A DNA stretch of 64,000 nt from NCBI GenBank assembly GCA_025210475.1, contig JAOARW010000004.1, forward strand, positions 1-64,000, written 5' to 3'. A program made the translations under genes and the position numbers. Positions 28,308-37,992 of this stretch are shown here, piece by piece (positions within the stretch are counted from its first letter, which is position 1; every line of letters starts with the position of its first letter). The DNA comes from Carboxylicivirga sp. GTDB lineage: Bacteria > Bacteroidota > Bacteroidia > Bacteroidales > Marinilabiliaceae. The notes under the pieces are model-generated. The model was given only the letters and a program-made list of their open reading frames with translations. It was not told where the DNA came from and did not search any database.

Positions 28308-30776
28308 CTACTTTTTAAGTTCTTCCGTCAAATTAATTTGTTTACCATCTTTAAACACAACCACAAAAGCCCCTTCAAAACCAGCTGCTCTCACAATGCT
28401 TAAATCCTCCTGTGCCTTGGCATAAGTAGAATAGTTGCCCGCAAAATATTTGGTAAGATCGCGATCGGGAATAGCTATTTTTGAAATGGCCGGAATTTTT
28501 GCCAGTGATGATTTATTCGGTTCGTTGCGAAAAACACCGATTTGGATTTTATAAACCAGGCTTTCGTCTGTGCTTTTTCGAAAGGCATTCTCCACCACTT
28601 TGGCAGGTTCTTTTTCTTCAACACCTCCCTGTAATTCCTGATAGGTTTTTGGAATGGTTTTTTTAGGACTTTCTACCTCAATTTTCTCGTTCGATTCTGT
28701 TGCTCCGCTATACTCCATCAAACCTTTCTCCTGAATTTTAACGCCATTGCGCTTAATGGTTCCGGCCTTTTCATAAAGCAGAATATCAAATCCCATTTCT
28801 TCGCTCACCAGTTCACCGGCTTCTTTAAAATACTCCGCACCTTCGCTTTGCAATTGCTCTAAAGCCGATAAATCGGCTACCGAATTGGCCATTAAGGTTT
28901 GATGTATTTTATCGGAATACATACGCTGTTTAATATCTAATGACTCATGATAAAGCTTTAAAGCTGTCATCTTTAACTCTTTGGCCTTTTCAATTTCACC
29001 CTGAACCGGACTGCTATCATCTAAACTATCATTGCGCTTAATCAGGTTAATAAGGTTCTCTTTTTCGCCACCTGCTTCGCTCGCATTTTCAAGAATTTTA
29101 GAAGATTCAAGATTTAGTATATTACCCCATATAAATAAGGAATCGGCTCTCTTTAGTTGTTTAATATCTTCGGCATCAAACAACTTATGATACATTTTCT
29201 CCAATTCTTCCAATTCACGGGCAAATTCCTCATCGGTATAAAAACTATACTCTTCAGGAATTAATACTTCCTTATAGTTGATCTTTGATTTCTTTTCAAC
29301 CTTAACCTGTGTGGGAGCCGAATATTCGCCCGCTGCCACTAATTCCTTAATCTTGTTTTGCTCTGTTAACCGAGCCTGATAAAAACTTCTTTCAATTTTA
29401 GCATCAATGCCATATACATTCTTTTCAAGCAACAGAATGTCATTTACCAACATAGATAATTCTGTTTCTGAATTACTGCGTGCATAAGCTGCCCGCTTCT
29501 CTTTCATCAAGTGCGATAAACTATCTTTCTGAAATTGCAGTGTCATACCCTGTGTAAAAAGCTGTCGGGCCTGATCACTTTTAAAATGATCCGGATGGCT
29601 ATATTCCAATGTATCGGCGACAACAAAATAGAATTGCTTTTCTTTCTTTACAACATTTTTATTGGCGTCAGCTCCTCCCTCTTTATCCGACCAAATGCTT
29701 CCTTCAGCAATTTTTAAAGCCGCCTCTTCTTTAATTTCGTTAAAGTCATTCACAAAGTTTTTAACCACTGATTCGTCCCACTTTATGGTATAAACCAACA
29801 GGGTGCTATCATTGGTCTCGCGGTTTGAGGCAAACCAGGCTACCTGATTAAATTCATCGGCAACAAACAAGTGATCATCTTTAGGTGAATTAAACGGGAT
29901 GCCCAGGTTAACAGGCTCTGTAAAAGTTTTACTTTCTGCATCGTAGTTGGCCCGGTACAAATCATAACCCCCAAAACCACCTTCGCGGTTTGAAGAAAAA
30001 TAAATGGTAGCGCCATCAATCAGTACAAAAGGCTCCACCTCATTCGATGCTGAATTAATGCCATCGAGAGCCTTACTTTCGCTCCAGCCATCCAACAGCT
30101 TCTCCATTTTGTAAAGATTCTTTGGCTCCTCACCTTTTCCCATCGAAAAGTACACCTCGTCGCCACGCTCAGTTAAATATAAAATGCCGTTGGGATCCAG
30201 GCCTGATTCGAAAAAATCTTTGTTGTAAGTAACCTTACCTACATCTTTGGCCGGACGATAGGCACTTAATACATTTTGTACATCAACCGTATCGCGTCCG
30301 TAAACTTCCAAGTGGTAAATTTTTGCAGCATGTTGCATACCAAACTCACACTCCTGACGGTAAAGTTCAGCTTTCCCATTTCGGATATCAGATGCCGAAG
30401 CATATTTCAGAAAACGCGAATATTGCTTAATCGCTTCTTCAAACTGATAAGTTAACTGATAAGCACGTCCTAAATAATAATAAGCATCGCGACTAACTCC
30501 TTTTAAGGCTGCATACTTTAAACGTTTTACTGCCTGCGACAAATCATGGTTATTCTGAATCAGGCATATGCCGTAATAATAATTGTATTTAATTTGACGA
30601 TCGTAGCTCTTAAGCAGGTATGCATAAGCTTGTTCGGCCTCAACATAATCTCCCTCCTTAAATATAGCCAAAGCCTCTTTCGCCGAATATCTTTTTGTTT
30701 CTTGTCCAACAACTGCCTGGCCATAACCGATTGCCAACAGAATAATAATTGATAATAATAACCTCAAATTACACAT
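28308..30776 (-). CDS. TPR/PD40-repeat envelope protein with C-terminal SPOR domain
   Basis: An 822-residue protein. A signal peptide (1-24) is followed by TPR-like helices (about 30-130), then PD40/WD40-like beta-propeller units (about 170-330, with FSSNREGGFGGYDLYRANYD). A long helical, charged region follows (about 340-640), then a SPOR domain (about 730-815, YKIQIGVFRN ... YFAGNYSTYAKAQEDL). SPOR domains bind denuded peptidoglycan glycan strands, so it should be periplasmic and wall-associated. It resembles T9SS/gliding-linked TPR-PD40 proteins but has SPOR instead of OmpA. It is encoded alone, 52 bases upstream of clpS. Confidence 0.82.
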   Translation of the reverse strand: MCNLRLLLSIIILLAIGYGQAVVGQETKRYSAKEALAIFKEGDYVEAEQAYAYLLKSYDRQIKYNYYYGICLIQNNHDLSQAVKRLKYAALKGVSRDAYYYLGRAYQLTYQFEEAIKQYSRFLKYASASDIRNGKAELYRQECEFGMQHAAKIYHLEVYGRDTVDVQNVLSAYRPAKDVGKVTYNKDFFESGLDPNGILYLTERGDEVYFSMGKGEEPKNLYKMEKLLDGWSESKALDGINSASNEVEPFVLIDGATIYFSSNREGGFGGYDLYRANYDAESKTFTEPVNLGIPFNSPKDDHLFVADEFNQVAWFASNRETNDSTLLVYTIKWDESVVKNFVNDFNEIKEEAALKIAEGSIWSDKEGGADANKNVVKKEKQFYFVVADTLEYSHPDHFKSDQARQLFTQGMTLQFQKDSLSHLMKEKRAAYARSNSETELSMLVNDILLLEKNVYGIDAKIERSFYQARLTEQNKIKELVAAGEYSAPTQVKVEKKSKINYKEVLIPEEYSFYTDEEFARELEELEKMYHKLFDAEDIKQLKRADSLFIWGNILNLESSKILENASEAGGEKENLINLIKRNDSLDDSSPVQGEIEKAKELKMTALKLYHESLDIKQRMYSDKIHQTLMANSVADLSALEQLQSEGAEYFKEAGELVSEEMGFDILLYEKAGTIKRNGVKIQEKGLMEYSGATESNEKIEVESPKKTIPKTYQELQGGVEEKEPAKVVENAFRKSTDESLVYKIQIGVFRNEPNKSSLAKIPAISKIAIPDRDLTKYFAGNYSTYAKAQEDLSIVRAAGFEGAFVVVFKDGKQINLTEELKK

Positions 30777-31017
30777 AAGGTATAACTGTTTCTAATGTTT
30801 TTAGTATGCCCAAAATTACACAATAAGCCCCAAAATGCTAATCAGGCCATAAAAATATTACAAAGCTTTTATTTATCAAGCTTTCTTAACAAGATCGATC
30901 ACAAACAGAGTCGATTGTCCAACCATACAGTATATCTAGCTGTTATTATGCTTGTTAATAACTTTTGAACCATGCTCATTATTAATCGTTCTTATTTAAA
31001 TATATTTGTAAATGGAA

Positions 31018-31025
31018 TAGCTTTG
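31018..31025 (+). promoter_or_regulatory. -7 element in front of bcp
   Basis: TAGCTTTG matches TAnnTTTG exactly and lies about 40 bases before the bcp start. No TTTG is at the ideal -33 distance, so the promoter may need an activator or may be weak. Confidence 0.45.
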
Positions 31026-31064
31026 ACTCCGATTAAGGCTATTCGACTTTAAATCAATTCAAAG

Positions 31065-31523
31065 ATGCTTAAAGAAGGAGATAAAGCGCCCGTATTTAAA
31101 GGACGCAATCAAGATGACAAAGAAATTACACTAACCGATTTTGCCGGTAAGAAAGTAATCCTTTATTTCTATCCGAAAGACAACACTCCTGGCTGTACGG
31201 CCGAATCGTGCAACCTGAGTGAGAACTATGACGAACTAACCGCTAAAGGTTTTGAAGTAATCGGCGTAAGTCCGGATAGCATTACATCGCACCAAAAGTT
31301 CATTGCCAAGCACAGCTTAAGATTTAATCTTCTGGCCGATACCGAAAAAGAGATCTTGCAACAATATGATGCCTGGGGATTAAAAAAAATGTATGGGCGC
31401 GAATACATGGGTGTACTCAGAAAAACCTTTATCATCGACGAAAACGGCATCATCGTTAAAATATTTGAGAAGGTAAAAACAAAAGATCATACCAACCAGA
31501 TATTGGCAGAACTGGAACAATAA
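31065..31523 (+). CDS. bcp: Thioredoxin-dependent thiol peroxidase (Bcp/PrxQ)
   Basis: A 152-residue cytoplasmic peroxiredoxin with the PrxQ signature PGCTAESCN. Cys44 is the peroxidatic and Cys49 the resolving residue, at the normal five-residue spacing. It reduces hydroperoxides using thioredoxin. The length is as expected. It is read toward recA, 44 bases downstream, with no terminator between them, so the two may share transcripts. Confidence 0.95.
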   Translation: MLKEGDKAPVFKGRNQDDKEITLTDFAGKKVILYFYPKDNTPGCTAESCNLSENYDELTAKGFEVIGVSPDSITSHQKFIAKHSLRFNLLADTEKEILQQYDAWGLKKMYGREYMGVLRKTFIIDENGIIVKIFEKVKTKDHTNQILAELEQ

Positions 31524-31567
31524 ACTCCATTACCCAACAAAAGAAGAAACAGCTTAAAATCAATATA

Positions 31568-32590
31568 ATGGCAGAAAAGAAAGACAATAATGTAAATAAA
31601 GAGAAGCTGAAAGCACTTCAGCTGACAATGGACAAAATCGATAAGACCTACGGTAAGGGTACCATTATGAAAATGGATGATGCCGCTGTTGAAGAGGTGC
31701 CAGTGATTCAAACCGGTTCCATCGCTTTGAACGTTGCACTTGGTGTTGGCGGATTCCCAAGGGGTCGTATCATTGAGATTTATGGTCCTGAATCGTCGGG
31801 TAAAACCACACTGGCCATACATGCCATTGCCGAAGCACAAAAAGCCGGTGGTATTGCTGCCTTTATTGATGCAGAGCACGCTTTTGATCGCTTTTATGCT
31901 GAGAAATTAGGGGTTGATTTAGAAAACCTATTGATCTCGCAACCGGATAATGGGGAGCAGGCTTTGGAAATTGCCGATCAGTTAATTCGTTCATCTGCTA
32001 TTGACATTATCGTTATTGACTCGGTGGCAGCACTTACTCCTAAGGCAGAGATCGAAGGCGACATGGGTGATTCACGTATGGGATTACAAGCACGTTTGAT
32101 GTCTCAGGCATTGCGTAAGTTAACTTCGACCATTAATAAAACCAACACCACTTGTATTTTCATCAACCAGTTAAGGGAAAAGATTGGTGTGATGTTTGGA
32201 AACCCCGAAACGACTACCGGTGGTAATGCCCTTAAGTTTTATGCTTCTGTACGACTGGACATTCGCCGTGTAACACAAATTAAAGATGGCGAAAATGTGG
32301 TTGGTAGTCATACACGTGTTAAAGTAGTGAAGAACAAAGTAGCTCCTCCGTTTAAGAAAGCTGAGTTTGAAATCCGCTATGGCGAAGGTATTTCACGTGT
32401 TGGTGAAATTCTCGACATGAGTGTGGAAATGAACATTGTTAAGAAAAGCGGATCGTGGTTTAGCTATGGCGAAACCAAATTAGGCCAGGGACGTGAAGCG
32501 GTGAAAGAAGTAATTAAAGATAATCCTGAATTAGCCGAAGAACTGGAAACAAAAATTATGGATGCCATTAAGGGTATTACTCCTAATTAA
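31568..32590 (+). CDS. recA: Recombinase RecA
   Basis: A 340-residue protein. Walker A is GPESSGKTT, and the Walker B/DNA-binding core includes [21 protein letters not shown] and [22 protein letters not shown]. It catalyses strand exchange and SOS co-protease activity. The C-terminal tail is short but normal for Bacteroidota. A strong terminator follows 22 bases after the stop. No LexA-like operator was recognised upstream. Confidence 0.98.
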   Translation: MAEKKDNNVNKEKLKALQLTMDKIDKTYGKGTIMKMDDAAVEEVPVIQTGSIALNVALGVGGFPRGRIIEIYGPESSGKTTLAIHAIAEAQKAGGIAAFIDAEHAFDRFYAEKLGVDLENLLISQPDNGEQALEIADQLIRSSAIDIIVIDSVAALTPKAEIEGDMGDSRMGLQARLMSQALRKLTSTINKTNTTCIFINQLREKIGVMFGNPETTTGGNALKFYASVRLDIRRVTQIKDGENVVGSHTRVKVVKNKVAPPFKKAEFEIRYGEGISRVGEILDMSVEMNIVKKSGSWFSYGETKLGQGREAVKEVIKDNPELAEELETKIMDAIKGITPN

Positions 32591-32611
32591 TGAATCTCAT
32601 TGTATGATATT

Positions 32612-32639
32612 AATAAAGCCTGCTTTTGCAGGCTTTATT
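32612..32639. terminator. Bidirectional terminator between recA and the VCBS/DsbD gene
   Basis: AATAAAGCCTGC pairs with GCAGGCTTTATT across a TTTT loop. It sits between two convergent genes and can serve both. Confidence 0.9.
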
Positions 32640-32653
32640 GTTTTGTAATCAAT

Positions 32654-34540
32654 CTAAAAAGCAATAACTTCTTCAACTGTTACAGGAGGTAAACACATAT
32701 CCTGATTACAGGTTTGATATTTTACGGTAGCCTTAATCTTCTTATCATCAGCCTTTACTCCATAATACTCGCTAGTCATGTTGAACACTTGCTCAAATTC
32801 CAACTCCAGGCCTTCGTAACGCCCTGTGCCCTCGGGATTGGATACAACAGGTGTTTTCAATGCCTCTCTCACAGCAACCCCTTTGCAGGTTTCAAACTCT
32901 ATTGTGGTCGGAAAATACCCTTCATCCCGATTATGTTTCGTATCTGCATATAAATACCAACCGGGTTTCATCGTAAACTTCACTTTGATTACCATGGGTG
33001 TGTCGTAGCCTGAAGGATTCTCAGTAGCTTCAAATGCCACCTTCACTTCTTTGGTTTGATGCGATGCTTTTTCTTTGGTTTTTAATTGGTATTTTTCAGC
33101 TAAAACAAAATCTTTAGCATTAGTATATTCTTTTACTTGGGCTTTATTCGCTGGCTTCTGTCCATACATCACATAAACATATCCGCGATGGCGCGATGAA
33201 TAGATATCAAGCACCTCATCGTCCAGTTCACGTTGATAATACCAGGGAATCTTGGATCCCGGATACCATTCAGCCATTTTCTTTTGCATCTCCATCGTCT
33301 CTTTATGGCGTTTGGGGTCGCCATAACCATGACCTAAATCTTTCCCAATTCGCGGTAATTGATGGTGATCGAGAGACTGCCAGGCCAAAGAATCAACGAT
33401 TTGATAATCGTCCACCGAGATTATACTAACTCCCAATAATAAATCTTTCACACCATCATTATTGTAGTCTTCCACCTTAACCTGCGTACCCGAACCTGGT
33501 AACGGACGAGGCTGTCCATCTTTTCTTTTAAACAAAGGCACACGTTGCTCAAAACGAAGTCCTTTGGGCGTTTGTACACCTCTGAAAAATTCCACAGGAT
33601 TCTGACCTTCGTAGGAATAAGTAGAAGTCGCTAATAAATCCAATACACCATCACCATCCCAATCCACAGGTTCAATGTATGATTTCATATCGCCTGAGAT
33701 ACACATTGCCGAACCATACTTTTCCTCATGCTGATCCATTTGCTCTTTATCCATCAACAACAGGGCTTGTCCTTCCGGATCCAATAATAGTTGTCGATAA
33801 CCAAACTTAGGCTTTGTTTTCGAACCAATATTTAAAGCAACCCGAAGACCGCCCGAGCCTGCTACAAACAAATCATATAAACCATCATTATTAAAATCAG
33901 CAAAATTAGCCGACGAATAATTCCAATAATCCATCGAACGATTATCAGTCAGTGGCAAGCCATTTATATATTTACGGGGATCACCTTCCTGATCGACCTC
34001 CATTGCCGGTTTAAAACCTTCGTTTGTTCCTTCCCACATGGTTATGATACCAGGATTATAGGAACCTGTTACCAAATCATCGATTCCATCTCCGGTTAGG
34101 TCAACAAAACGCGGGTGCAGACCAATGCAACACCAGTAATAAGCTGTTATCGTGTCGCCTTGCAAATCTTTTGCGTATTCAAAATCACCTGTAAAAACCG
34201 GATGTTCATTACTGCCTTCATTCAGGTGTATTTGTAAAAAAGAACCGGACTTACCCGTTTCAAATTCTCCAATCAACAGATCTTTTAAACCATCTTTATC
34301 CCAGTCGTACAACGCAGGATAGGCATAACCATGTTTCTCGGTCATTATTTCGTTGATGGTTCCTTGAATATGAACAGGTTGGCTTAAAACCGGTGCCCCG
34401 GGAATATCAGCATTGATTAACTCAGGAATTGATACCATATTCCTGGTTTTCATATTTTGCGCTACATCATAGCTCGGATATTTGGATGAATTACAGGCCA
34501 GTGCCAGCAAAGCCAGTAATCCAAAAATAAATTGTTTCAT
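32654..34540 (-). CDS. VCBS/FG-GAP repeat lipoprotein with C-terminal DsbD-alpha-like domain
   Basis: A 628-residue protein. The lipoprotein signal ends at Cys16 (LLALAC). Residues ~70-400 carry FG-GAP/VCBS calcium-binding repeats (DWDKDGLKDLLIG, DLTGDGIDDLVTG, DFNNDGLYDLFVAG, DWDGDGVLDLLA, DYNNDGVKDLLLG), forming a seven-blade-like propeller. Residues ~510-628 resemble the N-terminal domain of DsbD, with FTMKPGWYLYAD and the cysteine pair in YQTCNQDMCLPP. The membrane part of DsbD is absent. It may be a surface or periplasmic protein that takes part in thiol exchange with the thioredoxin encoded just upstream on the same strand. Confidence 0.8.
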   Translation of the reverse strand: MKQFIFGLLALLALACNSSKYPSYDVAQNMKTRNMVSIPELINADIPGAPVLSQPVHIQGTINEIMTEKHGYAYPALYDWDKDGLKDLLIGEFETGKSGSFLQIHLNEGSNEHPVFTGDFEYAKDLQGDTITAYYWCCIGLHPRFVDLTGDGIDDLVTGSYNPGIITMWEGTNEGFKPAMEVDQEGDPRKYINGLPLTDNRSMDYWNYSSANFADFNNDGLYDLFVAGSGGLRVALNIGSKTKPKFGYRQLLLDPEGQALLLMDKEQMDQHEEKYGSAMCISGDMKSYIEPVDWDGDGVLDLLATSTYSYEGQNPVEFFRGVQTPKGLRFEQRVPLFKRKDGQPRPLPGSGTQVKVEDYNNDGVKDLLLGVSIISVDDYQIVDSLAWQSLDHHQLPRIGKDLGHGYGDPKRHKETMEMQKKMAEWYPGSKIPWYYQRELDDEVLDIYSSRHRGYVYVMYGQKPANKAQVKEYTNAKDFVLAEKYQLKTKEKASHQTKEVKVAFEATENPSGYDTPMVIKVKFTMKPGWYLYADTKHNRDEGYFPTTIEFETCKGVAVREALKTPVVSNPEGTGRYEGLELEFEQVFNMTSEYYGVKADDKKIKATVKYQTCNQDMCLPPVTVEEVIAF

Positions 34541-34589
34541 AGTATGATTATTTTACGAATGATTAAATGCCTGGGATTAATACTGTTGT

Positions 34590-34982
34590 TTATTTTGCCA
34601 AGTTCAACAACTCTTCTTCATTTTTTGCTCCTTTCACCACATTGGTGGGCGTTCCATCTGCCTTGGCATAAACCAAAGTCGGATAGGCATTAACACCATA
34701 TTTCTTAGCCAGTTTTGGTCCTTCACCTTTTTCGGCATCCACCTTTAAACAGATATACTTTGTATTGTAAACACTCCCCACCGTTTCGAGGGTAAAGTAC
34801 TTCTTGGCCATCATTTTACAAGGACCACACCAGGCCGTATAAAAATCCATAAAAATGGCTTTCCCTTCAGCTTGTGCCTTGGCTTGTGCTTCAGCATAAC
34901 TACCCTCAAAAAATTTGATTCCTTGTGCCGATGCTGATACACTTAAAACGACCAGCATTGCGATTGTGATAATAATTCTCAT
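34590..34982 (-). CDS. Exported thioredoxin
   Basis: A 130-residue protein with a signal peptide (1-20, ending SASAQ) and a thioredoxin fold with the active site WCGPC (Cys52, Cys55) and the cis-Pro segment AYPTLVY. It should act in the periplasm as a reductant or oxidant of envelope thiols. It is read 49 bases ahead of the VCBS/DsbD-alpha gene and could supply electrons to it. It is closely similar in layout to the thioredoxin at 54932, including the DAEKGEG segment, so the two are paralogues. Confidence 0.9.
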   Translation of the reverse strand: MRIIITIAMLVVLSVSASAQGIKFFEGSYAEAQAKAQAEGKAIFMDFYTAWCGPCKMMAKKYFTLETVGSVYNTKYICLKVDAEKGEGPKLAKKYGVNAYPTLVYAKADGTPTNVVKGAKNEEELLNLAK

Positions 34983-35075
34983 ACCTTGTTTTATTAAAAT
35001 TTAAACCTAAAACACGGTGATCTTTGAATAGGGTGACAGATTTGAGTAATAAATTACTTTAAATGTTTTTATAGA

Positions 35076-36344
35076 TTACCACACCTGATCAAGTAGCGAA
35101 AAGATGTTTGCATTTCGATGTCCTTTAGCTACCTTTTTTAAGTAAGACAGGCAGCGGTCATCAAATTTATCAACAGGATAAAGGTGAAGCTCCGATACAA
35201 TATGCTGTGCATAAATAACAGCCTCTTCAATATGATTGGCTTTTATCAGTAAAGCAGTCAGAATAGCATGATCAAACAAGTTGCCAAGTTCATCACAGGC
35301 ACGTTTGTGATAATAATCAATTAAAACTTGCAAATGCTTTTCTTCGATATCATCTGTCTTTAAAACAAGAGCAACGATCTCTGAATAATAATCGGGTTCC
35401 AAGTTAAAGCGCTTGACGAAAGCAAAGTAGTCATCAATATAAGCAGCGTACTTACTCGAATTAAGCAAGTTTACCAATTCATAATACTCCAAAGCAGGAT
35501 GGCATATATCGCCAAAATCATTGCGCATCTCTTTCTTTACCCGATCGAGACGCCAGGGTTCCTTCATGTGAATATGATCAAGCATTTGACCAAATATATC
35601 CAATGACATCGCCACATCCTGTAGTTCTATAAAATTTACCCGATCCGTTTTTAAAATGTGATAGATCGAATTCGTGGGTTGTGCATTGAAATAAATCATA
35701 AAGCGTACCCTCTTATTTCGCAAACGTTCTTGTTGCGGCAGTGCTACCACAAACTCTTCAACCAGACGGTAAGGTGTGGGTAAGCCGGTTTCAATATTTC
35801 GTTCTTCGATATATTGGGCAAGAAATTGCCAGTCTCTCCTGCCCCGCTGATATTGTTCCCGATAATAAGCCCATTCTTTTTCATTTGGTTCACCTACAGT
35901 TAAACGAGCCGCTTTCAATACTGCTTTGATCGAGTATAATCCCTTATTATTAGCCACCCGTATTAGGTTTCCATGCTCATCAAAGAAAACCAAGGCAGGT
36001 AAACCTCCAATTCGGTATCGGGACAGAAACTTGTTTCCATTTCCCTTGCCGACGTTTATCCTGACATTTATAAAATGCTGAGATAAATAATCCACCACCT
36101 CCGACTCTGGCATAATTCGTTTATCAAGGAACTGACTTTGCTTACTCCAGTCCAGATGAAGGAAACAACAGGTTTTTTTCTTCTGCGATGATGCGATGTA
36201 TAAAACCTTGTCAATATTAGAATCATCAGCTTTTATCCAATTTATTTGTTGCGTCTTAACATCAACCGAAATAAACAAGAGAAACAGTAAATTAACAACT
36301 ATAACAAATGGCGACTTCATACAACACAAAGTAAAAACTGCCAT
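35076..36344 (-). CDS. Exported thioredoxin-fold protein lacking the CxxC pair
   Basis: A 422-residue protein. A signal segment (about 8-32) is followed by a thioredoxin-like domain (about 35-150) in which the active-site position reads DWSKQSQF, so both catalytic cysteines are replaced. The cis-Pro region GGLPALVFFDEHGN is kept. The remaining ~270 residues are mainly helical without a recognised domain. It is likely a binding or chaperone-like relative rather than an oxidoreductase. Its start faces the histidine kinase gene across an 89-base region that carries GGTTAA boxes, so it may share their control. Confidence 0.7.
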   Translation of the reverse strand: MAVFTLCCMKSPFVIVVNLLFLLFISVDVKTQQINWIKADDSNIDKVLYIASSQKKKTCCFLHLDWSKQSQFLDKRIMPESEVVDYLSQHFINVRINVGKGNGNKFLSRYRIGGLPALVFFDEHGNLIRVANNKGLYSIKAVLKAARLTVGEPNEKEWAYYREQYQRGRRDWQFLAQYIEERNIETGLPTPYRLVEEFVVALPQQERLRNKRVRFMIYFNAQPTNSIYHILKTDRVNFIELQDVAMSLDIFGQMLDHIHMKEPWRLDRVKKEMRNDFGDICHPALEYYELVNLLNSSKYAAYIDDYFAFVKRFNLEPDYYSEIVALVLKTDDIEEKHLQVLIDYYHKRACDELGNLFDHAILTALLIKANHIEEAVIYAQHIVSELHLYPVDKFDDRCLSYLKKVAKGHRNANIFSLLDQVW

Positions 36345-36376
36345 TAATTAAATCGCGTTAACGATCAGCCAATCAA

Positions 36377-36392
36377 GGTTAATTAAGGTTAA
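36377..36392 (+). promoter_or_regulatory. Tandem GGTTAA boxes between divergent genes (operator i)
   Basis: GGTTAA starts at 36377 and 36387, exactly 10 bases apart, 41 bases before the kinase start. Tandem hexamers one helical turn apart are the usual binding sites of OmpR/PhoB-type response regulators. The same boxes occur in the control region at 39.5-39.8 kb. I infer autoregulation by the response regulator at 37993. Confidence 0.6.
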
Positions 36393-36433
36393 TGAGGTCT
36401 TTGAGCAATCAATAAAGCCCTTATCTTTACACT

Positions 36434-37924
36434 ATGAGCAAACGTTTAAACTTCAATAAAAAGTATCGCATTATAATTGTAATGGTAGTCAGTCTGCTGT
36501 TACTTTCTTCGTTTGTTAGCTATTGGTTAGTATCTCAATATCAAAACGAAAGAAAAACCTTGAGATATCAGTTAACCAACACTTATCATCAGGTTCGGAA
36601 CGACATGTTGGAACGCCTGATATACGAATCGATTATTACTCCCATCATAGAAAACAGCAACAGTAATGATTATTCTTCCGTCCAGTTAAAAGACATCGAA
36701 CTGGATAACACACGAAAAGTCATTATGATTCAATCCATTGTGGATCTATTGAATGAAAACGAAGAGCTATTGGATAATGTATTCGAATACTATACTTCGA
36801 TTCAACCCAATCATCGCATGGATGAAAATATATCAAATGTGATATTTGGAATACAAAATGCTGTTTACCAGGCCGGAATTCGCTTTAGCAATTATTACCG
36901 TAAAGATGAAACGGATATTGTAATTGTTAATCTCGATGAGGAAATTGCTCGCAACCTGTTTGAAATTCAGTTAGCCCAAAAAGAAATTGACGTTGAACTG
37001 GAATGGATACCAAACGATCAGCACATTGAGGTACCTGATGATAAGAAAATTAGAGTTATCCGATTCAGTGCCAAGCTTAATAAAAATGAAGTAGCCGTAA
37101 ATATTCTTCATTATAAAATGTACCTTATCAAGGTAATAATGCCACAAATTGCATTCGTACTTATCTTAATCAGTTTATCGGCCTTCGCACTAATCTTCAC
37201 TTTCCAGAGCTATGTTAAACAAATTCGTTTGAACGTGCTTCGAAGTGATTTTATAAATAATATAACTCACGAGTTAAAAATACCGGTGGCCACGGCAAAA
37301 GCTGCTCTCGAAGCTTTGCAGAGTTTTGGCTTGCAAGCCGATCCTCAAATAACTGAAGAATATTTGAAGATGGTAGCCAATGAAATGAATCGCCTGGATG
37401 TACTGACAAGTCGGGTTTTAGAGCACTCCAAAATGGAAAAGCAGGAGACCCACTTGAAGTTTGAGCCGGTTGTTTTCAATGAGTTTTTACAGTCTATTAT
37501 TGAAAACATGAATGCCTTATTTATCGAAAAAAAGGTAACTCCCGAATTAATCACCCCCGATAAGCATTTGACGATCAATATTGATCAGATTTACTTTGAA
37601 GGAGTTATTAAGAATCTGATTGACAACAGCATCAAATACGGAGGCGACAACACACATATCAAGATAGAATTAAAGCAGATCAGAAAAATGGCTCAGCTCA
37701 TTATTTCGGATGATGGACCGGGTATACCCGAAGAATATATCAATAAGGTATTTGATAAATTTTTCAGAGTACCGAAGGGCGACCTTCATAATATTAAAGG
37801 ATTTGGCCTGGGACTTAGCTTTGTGGCACTGGTGATAAAACAGCACAAGGGGGCAATAAAAGCTGAAAACATCAAACCCAATGGTTGCCGTTTTATTATT
37901 AACCTGCCTTTACTCGATGAATAA
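36434..37924 (+). CDS. Two-component sensor histidine kinase
   Basis: A 496-residue protein. TM1 spans about 12-33, a ~200-residue periplasmic sensor region without a recognised domain follows, and TM2 spans about 234-258. Then come HisKA with phospho-acceptor His279 (NNITHELKIPVATAKA) and HATPase_c with N box NLIDNSIKYGG, G1 DDGPGIPEEY and G2 GFGLGLSFV. No HAMP domain is evident between TM2 and HisKA. It pairs with the response regulator 68 bases downstream; the layout resembles RprX/RprY of Bacteroides. A -7-like TATCTTTA (36422-36429) lies so near the ATG that the mRNA may have almost no leader. Confidence 0.92.
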   Translation: MSKRLNFNKKYRIIIVMVVSLLLLSSFVSYWLVSQYQNERKTLRYQLTNTYHQVRNDMLERLIYESIITPIIENSNSNDYSSVQLKDIELDNTRKVIMIQSIVDLLNENEELLDNVFEYYTSIQPNHRMDENISNVIFGIQNAVYQAGIRFSNYYRKDETDIVIVNLDEEIARNLFEIQLAQKEIDVELEWIPNDQHIEVPDDKKIRVIRFSAKLNKNEVAVNILHYKMYLIKVIMPQIAFVLILISLSAFALIFTFQSYVKQIRLNVLRSDFINNITHELKIPVATAKAALEALQSFGLQADPQITEEYLKMVANEMNRLDVLTSRVLEHSKMEKQETHLKFEPVVFNEFLQSIIENMNALFIEKKVTPELITPDKHLTINIDQIYFEGVIKNLIDNSIKYGGDNTHIKIELKQIRKMAQLIISDDGPGIPEEYINKVFDKFFRVPKGDLHNIKGFGLGLSFVALVIKQHKGAIKAENIKPNGCRFIINLPLLDE

Positions 37925-37992
37925 TTAATTGAATTAAACACAAACACGCACAACATATAATCAGCATCATTCATAACAAAATTCAGAAGTTC

